NCBI GenBank assembly: GCA_016789625.1
Contig: JAEUQS010000444.1
Coordinates: forward strand, 1-5,283
Reading direction: 5' to 3'
DNA: 5,283 nt
Source: Acidobacteriota bacterium
GTDB taxonomy: Bacteria > Acidobacteriota > Thermoanaerobaculia > UBA5066
Shown here: positions 1 to 4,701 of the stretch, piece by piece
Layout: each line of letters starts with the position of its first letter
How positions within the stretch are numbered: position 1 is the first letter of the stretch
Notes under the pieces: generated by a model
What the model was told of the DNA's origin: nothing
The model's input: only the letters and a program-made list of their open reading frames with translations
Database searches by the model: none
Made by a program: the position numbers and the translations under genes

Positions 1-396
1 CCGGGACGCCGCGACCTCGCGCCGCTCGTCGAGGAGGGCCAGGTACGTGGCCATCCGGGCGTCGGCGCGGCGCGCGTGCTCGTCCATCTCCACGAGGAGC
101 GCCCGCAGGCGTCCGTCCCACGCGTTGAGGACGCGCACCACTGCGGCGTTCCAGACGATCTGGCCGTGCGTGTAAACCTGGATGAGCCGGAGCACGAGCT
201 TCTTGAGCCCGGCGCTCCGCGTCGCCGCCGGGAGCTTCGCCGGGTCGAACGTCTCGTTCGCGAGCACGAGGTCGGCGGACAGATCGGGCGCCGGCTCGAG
301 CCGGGGGACGGCCGGAAGGAGCGGCACGAGGTCGCGGTCGAGGAGCGCGTCCTCCTGGCGTGCGGCTTCACCCGCGGACTGAAAAAGGTCGGCCAT
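1..396 (-). CDS. N-terminal fragment of unrecognised protein, possibly an envelope polysaccharide methyl- or glycosyltransferase
   Basis: An open frame of 132 codons starts at ATG (394-396) and has no stop before the left edge, so the gene is 3'-truncated by the window. No catalytic motif is in view. Residues 1-62 are acidic and proline-rich, beginning MADLFQSAGEAA. Residues 63-130 look helical: a basic amphipathic stretch (LKKLVLRLIQVY, about 65-74), then 'WNAAVVRVLNAWDGRLRALL' (82-101), then a charged segment rich in Arg and Glu that could form a coiled coil. This order (basic helix, 'NAAVVRxLN', coiled coil) resembles the leader region of SAM-dependent methyltransferases and glycosyltransferases from bacterial surface-polysaccharide clusters, but that is resemblance from memory. 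There is no hydrophobic signal peptide. No good Shine-Dalgarno precedes the ATG; the nearest AGGG lies about 20 bases upstream. The gene is divergent from the histidine kinase, with a 78-bp gap. The codon pattern and length make a real gene likely; the function is uncertain. Confidence 0.72.
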   Translation of the reverse strand, partial: MADLFQSAGEAARQEDALLDRDLVPLLPAVPRLEPAPDLSADLVLANETFDPAKLPAATRSAGLKKLVLRLIQVYTHGQIVWNAAVVRVLNAWDGRLRALLVEMDEHARRADARMATYLALLDERREVAASR

Positions 397-406
397 CAGC
401 CGCGGA

Positions 407-435
407 ACGTTAGCCGCCCTGCGGGTTTCGAGCAA
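407..435 (-). promoter_or_regulatory. Weak sigma70-like promoter candidate for the leftward gene
   Basis: On the minus strand, TTGCTC (430-435) and TAACGT (407-412) are separated by 17 bases. Each matches the sigma70 consensus at only three of six positions. A start about seven bases past the -10 would fall near position 400, only a few bases before the ATG at 396. That would make an almost leaderless transcript and fit the missing ribosome binding site. Chance occurrence is quite possible. Confidence 0.22.
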
Positions 436-460
436 GCGGGGCGCGTTTCCGTCAGAATGC

Positions 461-466
461 AGGAGG
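461..466 (+). promoter_or_regulatory. Shine-Dalgarno AGGAGG that fixes the kinase start
   Basis: A full AGGAGG ends eight bases before the ATG at 475, which is ideal spacing. The reading frame stays open upstream, with another ATG at 457 and further candidates back to 76. Only the ATG at 475 has this signal, and only it puts the receiver domain right at the N-terminus. Confidence 0.85.
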
Positions 467-474
467 CCCCTGGC

Positions 475-2325
475 ATGACCTCCGAGCACGTTCTCGTCGT
501 CGACGACAACCCGATCGTGAGATCCGTTCTGGCCGAGCTGCTGCGCGGCGCCGGCTACGACGTCGTTCGTGCCGGTGACGGTCCGTCTGCCCTCGAGGCG
601 TTCGGGAGCGGGCCCGTCGATCTCGTGCTGCTCGACGTCGAGATGCCGGGGCTCGACGGCCTCGCGGTGTGCGAGCGGCTGCGGGCCCTTCCGGGCGGAC
701 CCGACATCCCCGTCGTCCTCGTGACCTCGCACGACGATCCCCGGACGCTGGAGAGGCTCGTCGCCTCGCCCGCCGACGACTTCCTGCGCAAGCCCGTCGA
801 CGCCACGGAGCTGATCCTCCGCGTGCGCTCCCTGCTCGCGCTGCGCCGCGAGCGCCTCGAGCGCCGCAAGGCGGAGGCCGTCCTCGTGCGCCGCGAGAGC
901 CTGTTCCGGCAGGTCGCGGAGAACGTCGACATCCTGCTCATCCTGCGGAAGCCCGCTTCCTACGAGGCCCACTATCTCAGCCCGGCCTTCGAGAAGCTCT
1001 GGGGGCGCCCGCGCAGCGACCTCGCGAGCGGAAAAGTCCACTTCCTCGACACGGTGCACCCCGAGGATCGCGAACGGGTGAAGGCGGGGGTCGAGAAGGA
1101 GCAGGCCGAGCTCGAGTACCGCGTGCTGCTGCCCTCGGGCGGGCATCGGTGGGTTCACTCGCGGAGCTTTCCCATCCTCGACGAGGACGGCCGGGTGACC
1201 CGCATGGCGGGCGTCCTCGAGGACGTGACGGCCCGGAGGAACGCGGGCGAGAGCCTGCAGCGCACGCTCGGCGAGGCCGAGCGGCTGCGCGCGTCGCTGG
1301 CCGCCGAGAGCGAGATCCTCAATGCGCTCATCCAGTCCAGCCGGATCGGGATCCTCCTCGTCTCGCTGCGCGGCGCCGTGCAGGTGGTGAACCCGCCGTT
1401 CCTCCATCTCTCCGCGGTGCCAGGCTCACCGGAAACCTGGATGGGGCGGGCCTATACCGATCTCGCGGCGGCGATGCCCCGGGACCTCGCGGTCGCGCTC
1501 GGGGCCCTGGATGCCGAGGACGAGGACGGTGGAGGCGACCTCGATCTGCCGCGCGCCAGCGTGCAGTGGCGATCCTTCGCGGTGAGCGCGGGCGACCGCG
1601 TGGTGGGGCGCGTCGTCTCGCTGAGCGACGTCTCGGAGGAGCGCCAGCTCGCGCGCCTGCGCGACGACGTCACCCACATGATGGTTCACGATCTGCGCGG
1701 TCCGCTCACCTCCATCCACGGGATCCTCGCGCTGCTGCAGGAATCCCCGGAGATCGGGCTGCCGCAGCGGGCCTCGGCCGCCGTGGACGCCGCGGTGCGC
1801 GCCACGGAGAAGCTCCGCGGGCTCGTCACGGGCATCCTCGACGTGAGCCGATTGGAATCGGGCGCGCTCCCGGTGAACCGTCAGCCGGTGGACGCGCTGG
1901 CGCTGGTGCACGAGGTTCTCGCGCTCGAGGCCGCGAGCGCCGGCCGCCGGGGGGTGCAGCTCGTGGCGGAGACGGGCGTCCCGTCGTGGGAGGTCGAGGC
2001 CGACGCCGATCTGCTGCGCCGGGTGCTGCAGAACCTGGTGGGCAACGCGCTGAAGTTCACGCCTTCGGGCGGCACGGTGACGGTGTCCCTCGAGCAGCGG
2101 GACGGCCGCGTGCTCGTTTCGGTGAAGGACACCGGAAGCGGCGTTCCGGCGGAGCTCCGTCCGCGCCTCTTCCAGAAATTCTCGGCAGGCACGGCCACGG
2201 GCCGGGGATCCGGTCTGGGCCTCGCCTTCTGCCGTCTGGCCGTCGAGGCCCACGGCGGAAAGATCTGGCACGAGGAGCACGAGGACACGTCGGAGCCCGG
2301 CTCGGTCTTCCGCTTTCATCTGTAA
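475..2325 (+). CDS. Soluble hybrid histidine kinase, REC-PAS-PAS-HisKA-HATPase
   Basis: This is a 616-residue cytoplasmic sensor kinase with no membrane segment or signal peptide. The domains run in this order. A receiver domain (about 5-120) has acidic pair D10-D11, phosphoacceptor D54 in VLLDVEMPG, switch T84 and K106 in RKP. A charged helix (120-142) follows. A PAS fold with PAC tail (about 143-253) has 'HPEDRERV' and ends 'GVLEDVTARR'. A coiled coil covers about 255-282. A second, more divergent PAS domain (about 283-388) ends 'VVSLSDVSEER'. The HisKA H-box has H405 in 'MMVHDLRGPL'. The HATPase_c domain shows an N-box with N520 and N524 (NLVGNALKF), G1 'DTGSG' (552-556), an F-box (565-570) and G2 'GSGLG' (578-582). 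All catalytic motifs look intact. The kinase likely takes input from another kinase through its N-terminal receiver and from PAS ligands, then phosphorylates a partner encoded elsewhere; no cognate regulator is adjacent. Start choice rests on AGGAGG eight bases upstream; extension to 76 would add 133 unrelated residues antisense to the divergent gene. Confidence 0.95.
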   Translation: MTSEHVLVVDDNPIVRSVLAELLRGAGYDVVRAGDGPSALEAFGSGPVDLVLLDVEMPGLDGLAVCERLRALPGGPDIPVVLVTSHDDPRTLERLVASPADDFLRKPVDATELILRVRSLLALRRERLERRKAEAVLVRRESLFRQVAENVDILLILRKPASYEAHYLSPAFEKLWGRPRSDLASGKVHFLDTVHPEDRERVKAGVEKEQAELEYRVLLPSGGHRWVHSRSFPILDEDGRVTRMAGVLEDVTARRNAGESLQRTLGEAERLRASLAAESEILNALIQSSRIGILLVSLRGAVQVVNPPFLHLSAVPGSPETWMGRAYTDLAAAMPRDLAVALGALDAEDEDGGGDLDLPRASVQWRSFAVSAGDRVVGRVVSLSDVSEERQLARLRDDVTHMMVHDLRGPLTSIHGILALLQESPEIGLPQRASAAVDAAVRATEKLRGLVTGILDVSRLESGALPVNRQPVDALALVHEVLALEAASAGRRGVQLVAETGVPSWEVEADADLLRRVLQNLVGNALKFTPSGGTVTVSLEQRDGRVLVSVKDTGSGVPAELRPRLFQKFSAGTATGRGSGLGLAFCRLAVEAHGGKIWHEEHEDTSEPGSVFRFHL

Positions 2326-2327
2326 TT

Positions 2328-2426
2328 TTCTCGGGGTTTCTCGATCCCCCGAACCCCCACCGGGGAAGGGAACGAGTTTTCTCGAGTCTTCTCGGGGTTT
2401 CTCGATCCCCCGACCCCCCCCGGGGA
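2328..2426. repeat. Imperfect tandem repeat downstream of the kinase gene, two copies, period about 61
   Basis: Two copies of a roughly 38-base unit begin TTCTCGGGGTTTCTCGATCC, at 2328 and at 2389. They differ by two substitutions and one indel in the C-rich second half (...CGAACCCCCACCGGGG against ...CGACCCCCCCCGGGG). Each copy can fold a six-base-pair TCGGGG/CCCCGA stem: 2331-2336 with 2347-2352, and 2392-2397 with 2408-2413, each with a ten-base loop. A further CGGGG/CCCCG hairpin sits at 2421-2435. None is followed by a clear T-tract. The first copy starts two bases after the kinase stop. It may be a small palindromic intergenic repeat (REP-like) or part of a transcript end. Confidence 0.7.
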
Positions 2427-2444
2427 GAAGCCCCGAAGGAAAAG

Positions 2445-2468
2445 GCGAGCGAAGCGAGCGGAGCGGAA
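2445..2468. repeat. Short purine-rich GAGCG/AAGCG tract
   Basis: GCGAGCGAAGCGAGCGGAGC is a degenerate run of four- to five-base units made of G, A and C only. It lies between the tandem repeat and the hairpin in the convergent spacer. Such tracts are common in intergenic DNA of high-GC bacteria, and I can assign no role. Confidence 0.4.
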
Positions 2469-2474
2469 GGGCCA

Positions 2475-2498
2475 GGGAAACCCATAACTGGGTTTCCC
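2475..2498. terminator. Perfect 10-bp hairpin between convergent genes, possible bidirectional terminator
   Basis: GGGAAACCCA (2475-2484) and TGGGTTTCCC (2489-2498) form a perfect ten-base-pair stem with loop TAAC. It lies 149 bases after the kinase stop and 29 bases after the anti-sigma factor stop on the other strand. That position suits a terminator serving either gene, mainly the leftward operon. No T-run follows on either strand, so it does not meet the usual intrinsic-terminator rule. It may act with Rho or as a 3'-end stabiliser. Confidence 0.45.
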
Positions 2499-2526
2499 GG
2501 TAACTGCGCCTGGGTTTCCCGGTTAC
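2488..2526. repeat. 17-bp direct repeat, 22-bp period, sharing the hairpin arm
   Basis: CTGGGTTTCCCGGTAAC (2488-2504) recurs as CTGGGTTTCCCGGTTAC (2510-2526), with 16 of 17 bases identical. The first copy contains the right arm of the hairpin at 2475-2498, so the left arm could pair with either copy. The second copy ends one base before the stop codon of the anti-sigma gene. The 22-bp period is close to two helical turns. Confidence 0.6.
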
Positions 2527-2527
2527 G

Positions 2528-3184
2528 TCAGACCGCCAATCCGGTGGTGTCGACCTCGTCCTGATCGCAGGAGATCACGAGCGCGGTGGCGCCCGTCGGC
2601 GTGTAGGTGCCTTCCTCGAACGTTCCGGGCTCCGAGCGACAGTAGTCGCCGGCTCCGAGGGCCCGGCCGTTGATCAGGACGGTTCCCGACAGCACGAAGA
2701 TCTCCTCGGTGCCCGCGTGCTTGTGGGGAGGATAGCCGGCCCCGGCGGCCAGCCGGAGGAGCCGCGTCGTGTAGCCGGTCTCCTTGTTCTGGTGGACGAC
2801 CTTGAACTCCACACCGGGGAGCGGAGCCTGGGTCCAGTCGGCCTCCCGCGTCGAGACGAGCGACACGCCTTCTTTCACCCGGCAGAAGCCGGGGAGCGAG
2901 GCGGCCGCGAACGGGTCCTGAGGCTCCTTCGCGATCCTCTCCATCAGCCGGGTCTTCAGGGCGGCCGGGGGAACGACCCCCGGAGCACCCAGACCGACGT
3001 AGGGAAGGACGGCATCGTTCAAGCGGCGCTCCTGGAGATAGACCTTGGAGAAGCGGACCCCTTCCTCTTCCGAAACGGGGCGCATCTGCTCGAGAGCGTC
3101 TACGGCGGCCAGCTCGGCCTGGATCTCGGCGCGAGTCGGGGCTTTGCGGGGCTTGCGGGCGGGGGTTCCGGAGGGGGGCTTCAT
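2528..3184 (-). CDS. ChrR-like cupin anti-sigma factor lacking the N-terminal zinc motif
   Basis: This 218-residue protein probably holds the ECF sigma factor encoded just upstream. Residues 1-17 are basic and proline-rich, about 19-58 look helical, and 'PPAALKTRLMERIA' (72-85) resembles the linker that often follows anti-sigma domains. The C-terminal half (about 115-212) is a cupin barrel of the ChrR_cupin type, with 'YPPHKHAGTEEIFVLSGTV' (151-169) giving H154, H156 and E160, then 'GAGDY' (177-181). In Rhodobacter ChrR, zinc in this barrel is held by two His, one Glu and a third His; here the third His position appears to be Glu190. The zinc anti-sigma domain ligands (His...HxxxCxxC) are absent: the only cysteines are C101, C182 and C206, and residues 1-100 contain no His. 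The start ATG overlaps the sigma stop as ATGA, which implies translational coupling and balanced output. A stand-alone cupin with another role cannot be excluded, but the position argues for anti-sigma function. Confidence 0.85.
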   Translation of the reverse strand: MKPPSGTPARKPRKAPTRAEIQAELAAVDALEQMRPVSEEEGVRFSKVYLQERRLNDAVLPYVGLGAPGVVPPAALKTRLMERIAKEPQDPFAAASLPGFCRVKEGVSLVSTREADWTQAPLPGVEFKVVHQNKETGYTTRLLRLAAGAGYPPHKHAGTEEIFVLSGTVLINGRALGAGDYCRSEPGTFEEGTYTPTGATALVISCDQDEVDTTGLAV

Positions 3185-3780
3185 GCGACACCTTCCGCCG
3201 CGAGGGGCGCGAGCGCCTCCCGCAGCTTGCCCATGGCGAGGCGGATGCGCGACTTGGCCGTTCCGAGCGGCTGGCCGGTGCGTTCCGCGATCTCGGCGTG
3301 GGAGAGACCTTCGAAGTAGGCGAGCTCGATCACCTCGCGCTGCTCGATGGAGAGCTCGGAGAGCGCGCGCTTCACGAGGCGGGCCCTCTGTGCGGATGCG
3401 GACAGGGACTCGGGATCGGGCGACTCCGACTTCAGGTCGAAGGTCTCGTCGAGTCCCTGTTCCCGACGGGTGGTGCTCCCGCGCGACCTCAGCCGGTCGA
3501 TCGCGCGAGAGTGCGCGAGCGTCAGGAGCCAGGTGAGCGGCTCCCCGCGGCTCGAGTCGTACCGCGAGGCCTGTCGCCAGGCCTGGGTGAAGACGTCGAG
3601 CGTGACCTCCTCGGCGTCGGCGGGATCCTGCAGGACCCGCAGGGCGAGGCCGTACACGAAGCGGCTCGTCTTGTCGTACAGCTCGGAAAGAGCCGACTGA
3701 TCGCCGGAAACCAGCCTTCCGAACAGCGGAATCAGCGTCTCGTCCCTGGGGGACGTTCGCTCGGTGCGCACCCTGGGCAA
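3181..3780 (-). CDS. ECF-family RNA polymerase sigma factor
   Basis: This 199-residue protein directs RNA polymerase to a stress regulon. The sigma2 region covers about 31-100: 'LYDKTSRFVYGLALRVL', the core-binding 'DPADAEEVTLDVF' (52-64), then 'WLLTLAHSRAIDRLRSR' for -10 recognition. A linker (about 101-137) rich in Ser, Asp and Glu follows. Sigma4 (about 138-191) has 'LSIEQREVIELAYFEGLSHA' and the helix-turn-helix 'EIAERTGQPLGTAKSRIRLA' that reads the -35. No extra C-terminal domain is present, and the length is normal for ECF factors. I chose TTG at 3778-3780 because AGGAG sits eight bases upstream. The frame is open back to 3918, but the extra 46 residues look non-coding and lack a ribosome binding site. 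The stop overlaps the anti-sigma start (ATGA). With a ChrR-type partner, the family parallel is RpoE-ChrR, which answers singlet oxygen and related stress; the signal here is not known. Confidence 0.93.
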   Translation of the reverse strand: MPRVRTERTSPRDETLIPLFGRLVSGDQSALSELYDKTSRFVYGLALRVLQDPADAEEVTLDVFTQAWRQASRYDSSRGEPLTWLLTLAHSRAIDRLRSRGSTTRREQGLDETFDLKSESPDPESLSASAQRARLVKRALSELSIEQREVIELAYFEGLSHAEIAERTGQPLGTAKSRIRLAMGKLREALAPLAAEGVA

Positions 3781-3788
3781 GCGTTTGG

Positions 3789-3793
3789 CTCCT
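3789..3793 (-). promoter_or_regulatory. Shine-Dalgarno AGGAG supporting a TTG start for the sigma factor
   Basis: On the minus strand AGGAG is followed by eight bases (CCAAACGC) and then TTG at 3780. No ATG or GTG further upstream in this frame has a comparable signal, so this decides the start. TTG starts lower translation rate, which would fit a regulator kept at low level. Confidence 0.7.
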
Positions 3794-3801
3794 GGAGCGG
3801 A

Positions 3802-3840
3802 ATTATGCACGACCGATGGATTCGACTCCCCGTCGGGGAG
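3802..3840 (-). promoter_or_regulatory. CATAAT -10 candidate with a perfect 15-bp palindrome over the -35 position
   Basis: On the minus strand CATAAT (3802-3807) matches the sigma70 -10 consensus at five of six bases and would start transcription near 3795, just ahead of the AGGAG. At the -35 position (3825-3830) there is only GGGAGT, a poor match. Overlapping it is CTCCCCG-A-CGGGGAG (3826-3840), a palindrome with seven-base arms and one central base. A weak -35 covered by a palindrome suggests an operator bound by a repressor or activator. Small GC-rich palindromes can arise by chance at this base composition. Confidence 0.4.
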
Positions 3841-3887
3841 GCCGAACAGGAGGGAACTCGGGCAGGCCGCGAGAGACGCCATCGGGA

Positions 3888-3917
3888 GGTGTACGGAGCG
3901 GGTTGCCCCGTGGATCA
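3888..3917 (-). promoter_or_regulatory. Possible self-regulated ECF promoter, TGATCC-N18-TACACC
   Basis: On the minus strand TGATCC (3912-3917) is followed after 18 bases by TACACC (3888-3893). From memory, RpoE of Rhodobacter sphaeroides, the sigma partner of ChrR, reads a TGATCC-type -35 with about 18 bases to a TA-rich -10. The -35 and spacing fit, while the -10 agrees only in its TA. It lies five bases past the transporter stop and about 110 bases before the sigma start, the right place for autoregulation. Confidence 0.33.
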
Positions 3918-3922
3918 CTTTT

Positions 3923-4606
3923 CTAGGAGCCCATCGCCCGGAGGGCGTACAGGGCCCCGTAGCCGATCGAGCCGAGCGCCGCGACGAGCTGCACGGCCGA
4001 GGCCAGCGCCGGAGCGCGGCGGGCGGCCAGGGCGAAGGGCAGAGCCAGGAGCGTGCTCATGGCGGCCATGCCGGCCAGAGTCCCGAGGCCGAAGAGCAGC
4101 ACGTAGAAGAGACCCACCCAGGGGGACACGATCGTGGTGAGGACGAGGAGCGTGAGCGCGCCGCTGCCCGCCAGCCCGTGGACGAGCCCGACGAGGAACG
4201 GCCGGCCCCAGGGCTGGGGAACGAAATGCTCGTGCTCGTGGTGCCCGGGATCCGGAAGGGATCCCGGGTCGCTCTCGTGAACGTGCTTGCGAACGCGTCC
4301 CCGGAGGATCCTCACGAGGAGATCGGTTCCGAGAGCCACGAGCATCAGGCCCACGAGCGCCTCGAGCGTCGACGAGAAGCTCTCGGGGATCCTCGAGCGG
4401 ACCGCCAGCACGAAGGCCGAGGCGAGGAAGAGCGCGGCACTGTGTCCGAGCCCCCAGAAGAGACCCACGCGATAGGACCTGCGAATGGAGCGTTCCCGGC
4501 CGGCGATGGCGGCGACGGCGACGAGGTGGTCGGCGTCGAGCGAGTGCCGCATGCCGAGGACGAACCCGAGACCGAGCGTGATCGGGAGCGCGTCGGTCAC
4601 CTGCAC
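3923..4606 (-). CDS. NicO/UreH-family nickel or cobalt transporter, membrane protein
   Basis: This 227-residue inner-membrane protein has about six hydrophobic segments. The first carries the family signature 'GMRHSLDADHLVA' (18-30, with H21, D24, D26 and H27), matching the HxxxxDH metal-selectivity motif of Ni/Co transporters. A second segment has 'GLGHS' (H55), and a later one has 'LVHGLAGSGALTLLVL' (141-156). Between the two halves, about 103-132, is a hydrophilic loop with H108, H110, H122, H123, H125 and H127, a likely metal-gathering site. The final segments are 'GLFYVLLFGLGTLAGMAAMS' (165-184) and 'SAVQLVAALGSIGYGALYAL' (203-222). The likely role is nickel or cobalt uptake for enzymes such as urease or hydrogenase, or efflux as in RcnA-like relatives; direction cannot be told from sequence, and no nickel enzyme is in view. 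The start is GTG at 4606; GTG at 4600, five bases after CGGGG, is an equal alternative. It lies upstream of the sigma gene on the same strand across 142 bp. Confidence 0.85.
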   Translation of the reverse strand: MQVTDALPITLGLGFVLGMRHSLDADHLVAVAAIAGRERSIRRSYRVGLFWGLGHSAALFLASAFVLAVRSRIPESFSSTLEALVGLMLVALGTDLLVRILRGRVRKHVHESDPGSLPDPGHHEHEHFVPQPWGRPFLVGLVHGLAGSGALTLLVLTTIVSPWVGLFYVLLFGLGTLAGMAAMSTLLALPFALAARRAPALASAVQLVAALGSIGYGALYALRAMGS

Positions 4607-4643
4607 CCCGGAACATTACGACACCGGCTCGCCCCGATGAAAG

Positions 4644-4686
4644 CCGAATGCCTGGCGCGCGCGAAGGAATCGCGCCAGGCATTCGG
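4644..4686 (-). terminator. Strong stem-loop terminator after the secreted protein gene
   Basis: CCGAATGCCTGGCGCG (4644-4659) and its exact reverse complement (4671-4686) form a perfect 16-bp GC-rich stem with an 11-base loop. It begins 15 bases past the stop of the rightmost gene, and on that gene's strand it is followed by CTTTC, a short, weak T-tract. This is the usual form of an intrinsic terminator in high-GC genomes. It separates that gene from the transporter, whose promoter must then lie in about 4607-4643. Confidence 0.82.
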
Positions 4687-4701
4687 ATCCGGGGAAATGG
4701 A

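Noticed and set aside
76..474. Upstream extension of the kinase frame by 133 codons
   Set aside because: It overlaps the minus-strand gene, shows no domain, lacks a ribosome binding site at 76, and the AGGAGG sits exactly before 475.
1426..2319. Minus-strand open frame of 297 codons opposite the kinase
   Set aside because: It is antisense to the conserved HisKA and HATPase domains; the composition is random-like and no family is recognised.
2326..2527. CRISPR array or insertion-sequence end in the repeat-rich spacer
   Set aside because: Only two copies of each unit occur, there are no regular spacers, and no transposase or target duplication is seen.
669..2564. Plus-strand open frame of 631 codons inside the kinase gene
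   Set aside because: It is an Arg/Pro/Ala-rich shadow of the kinase in another frame, typical of high-GC DNA, with no recognisable motif.
2523..3191. Minus-strand frame overlapping the anti-sigma gene in another register
   Set aside because: It is Arg/Gly/Pro-rich with no motif, whereas the other frame encodes a clear cupin and couples to the sigma gene.
2717..3319. Plus-strand open frame opposite the sigma/anti-sigma genes
   Set aside because: It is a shadow of two well-supported genes on the other strand.
4607..4643. Promoter for the transporter (TTTCAT, 18 bases, TAATGT on the minus strand)
   Set aside because: It matches consensus in only two and three of six bases. A promoter is expected here, but I cannot point to it with confidence.
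3915..4682. Longer minus-strand frame over the transporter region
   Set aside because: It is out of register with the HxxxxDH transporter motifs, is Arg/Pro-rich, and begins inside the terminator stem.
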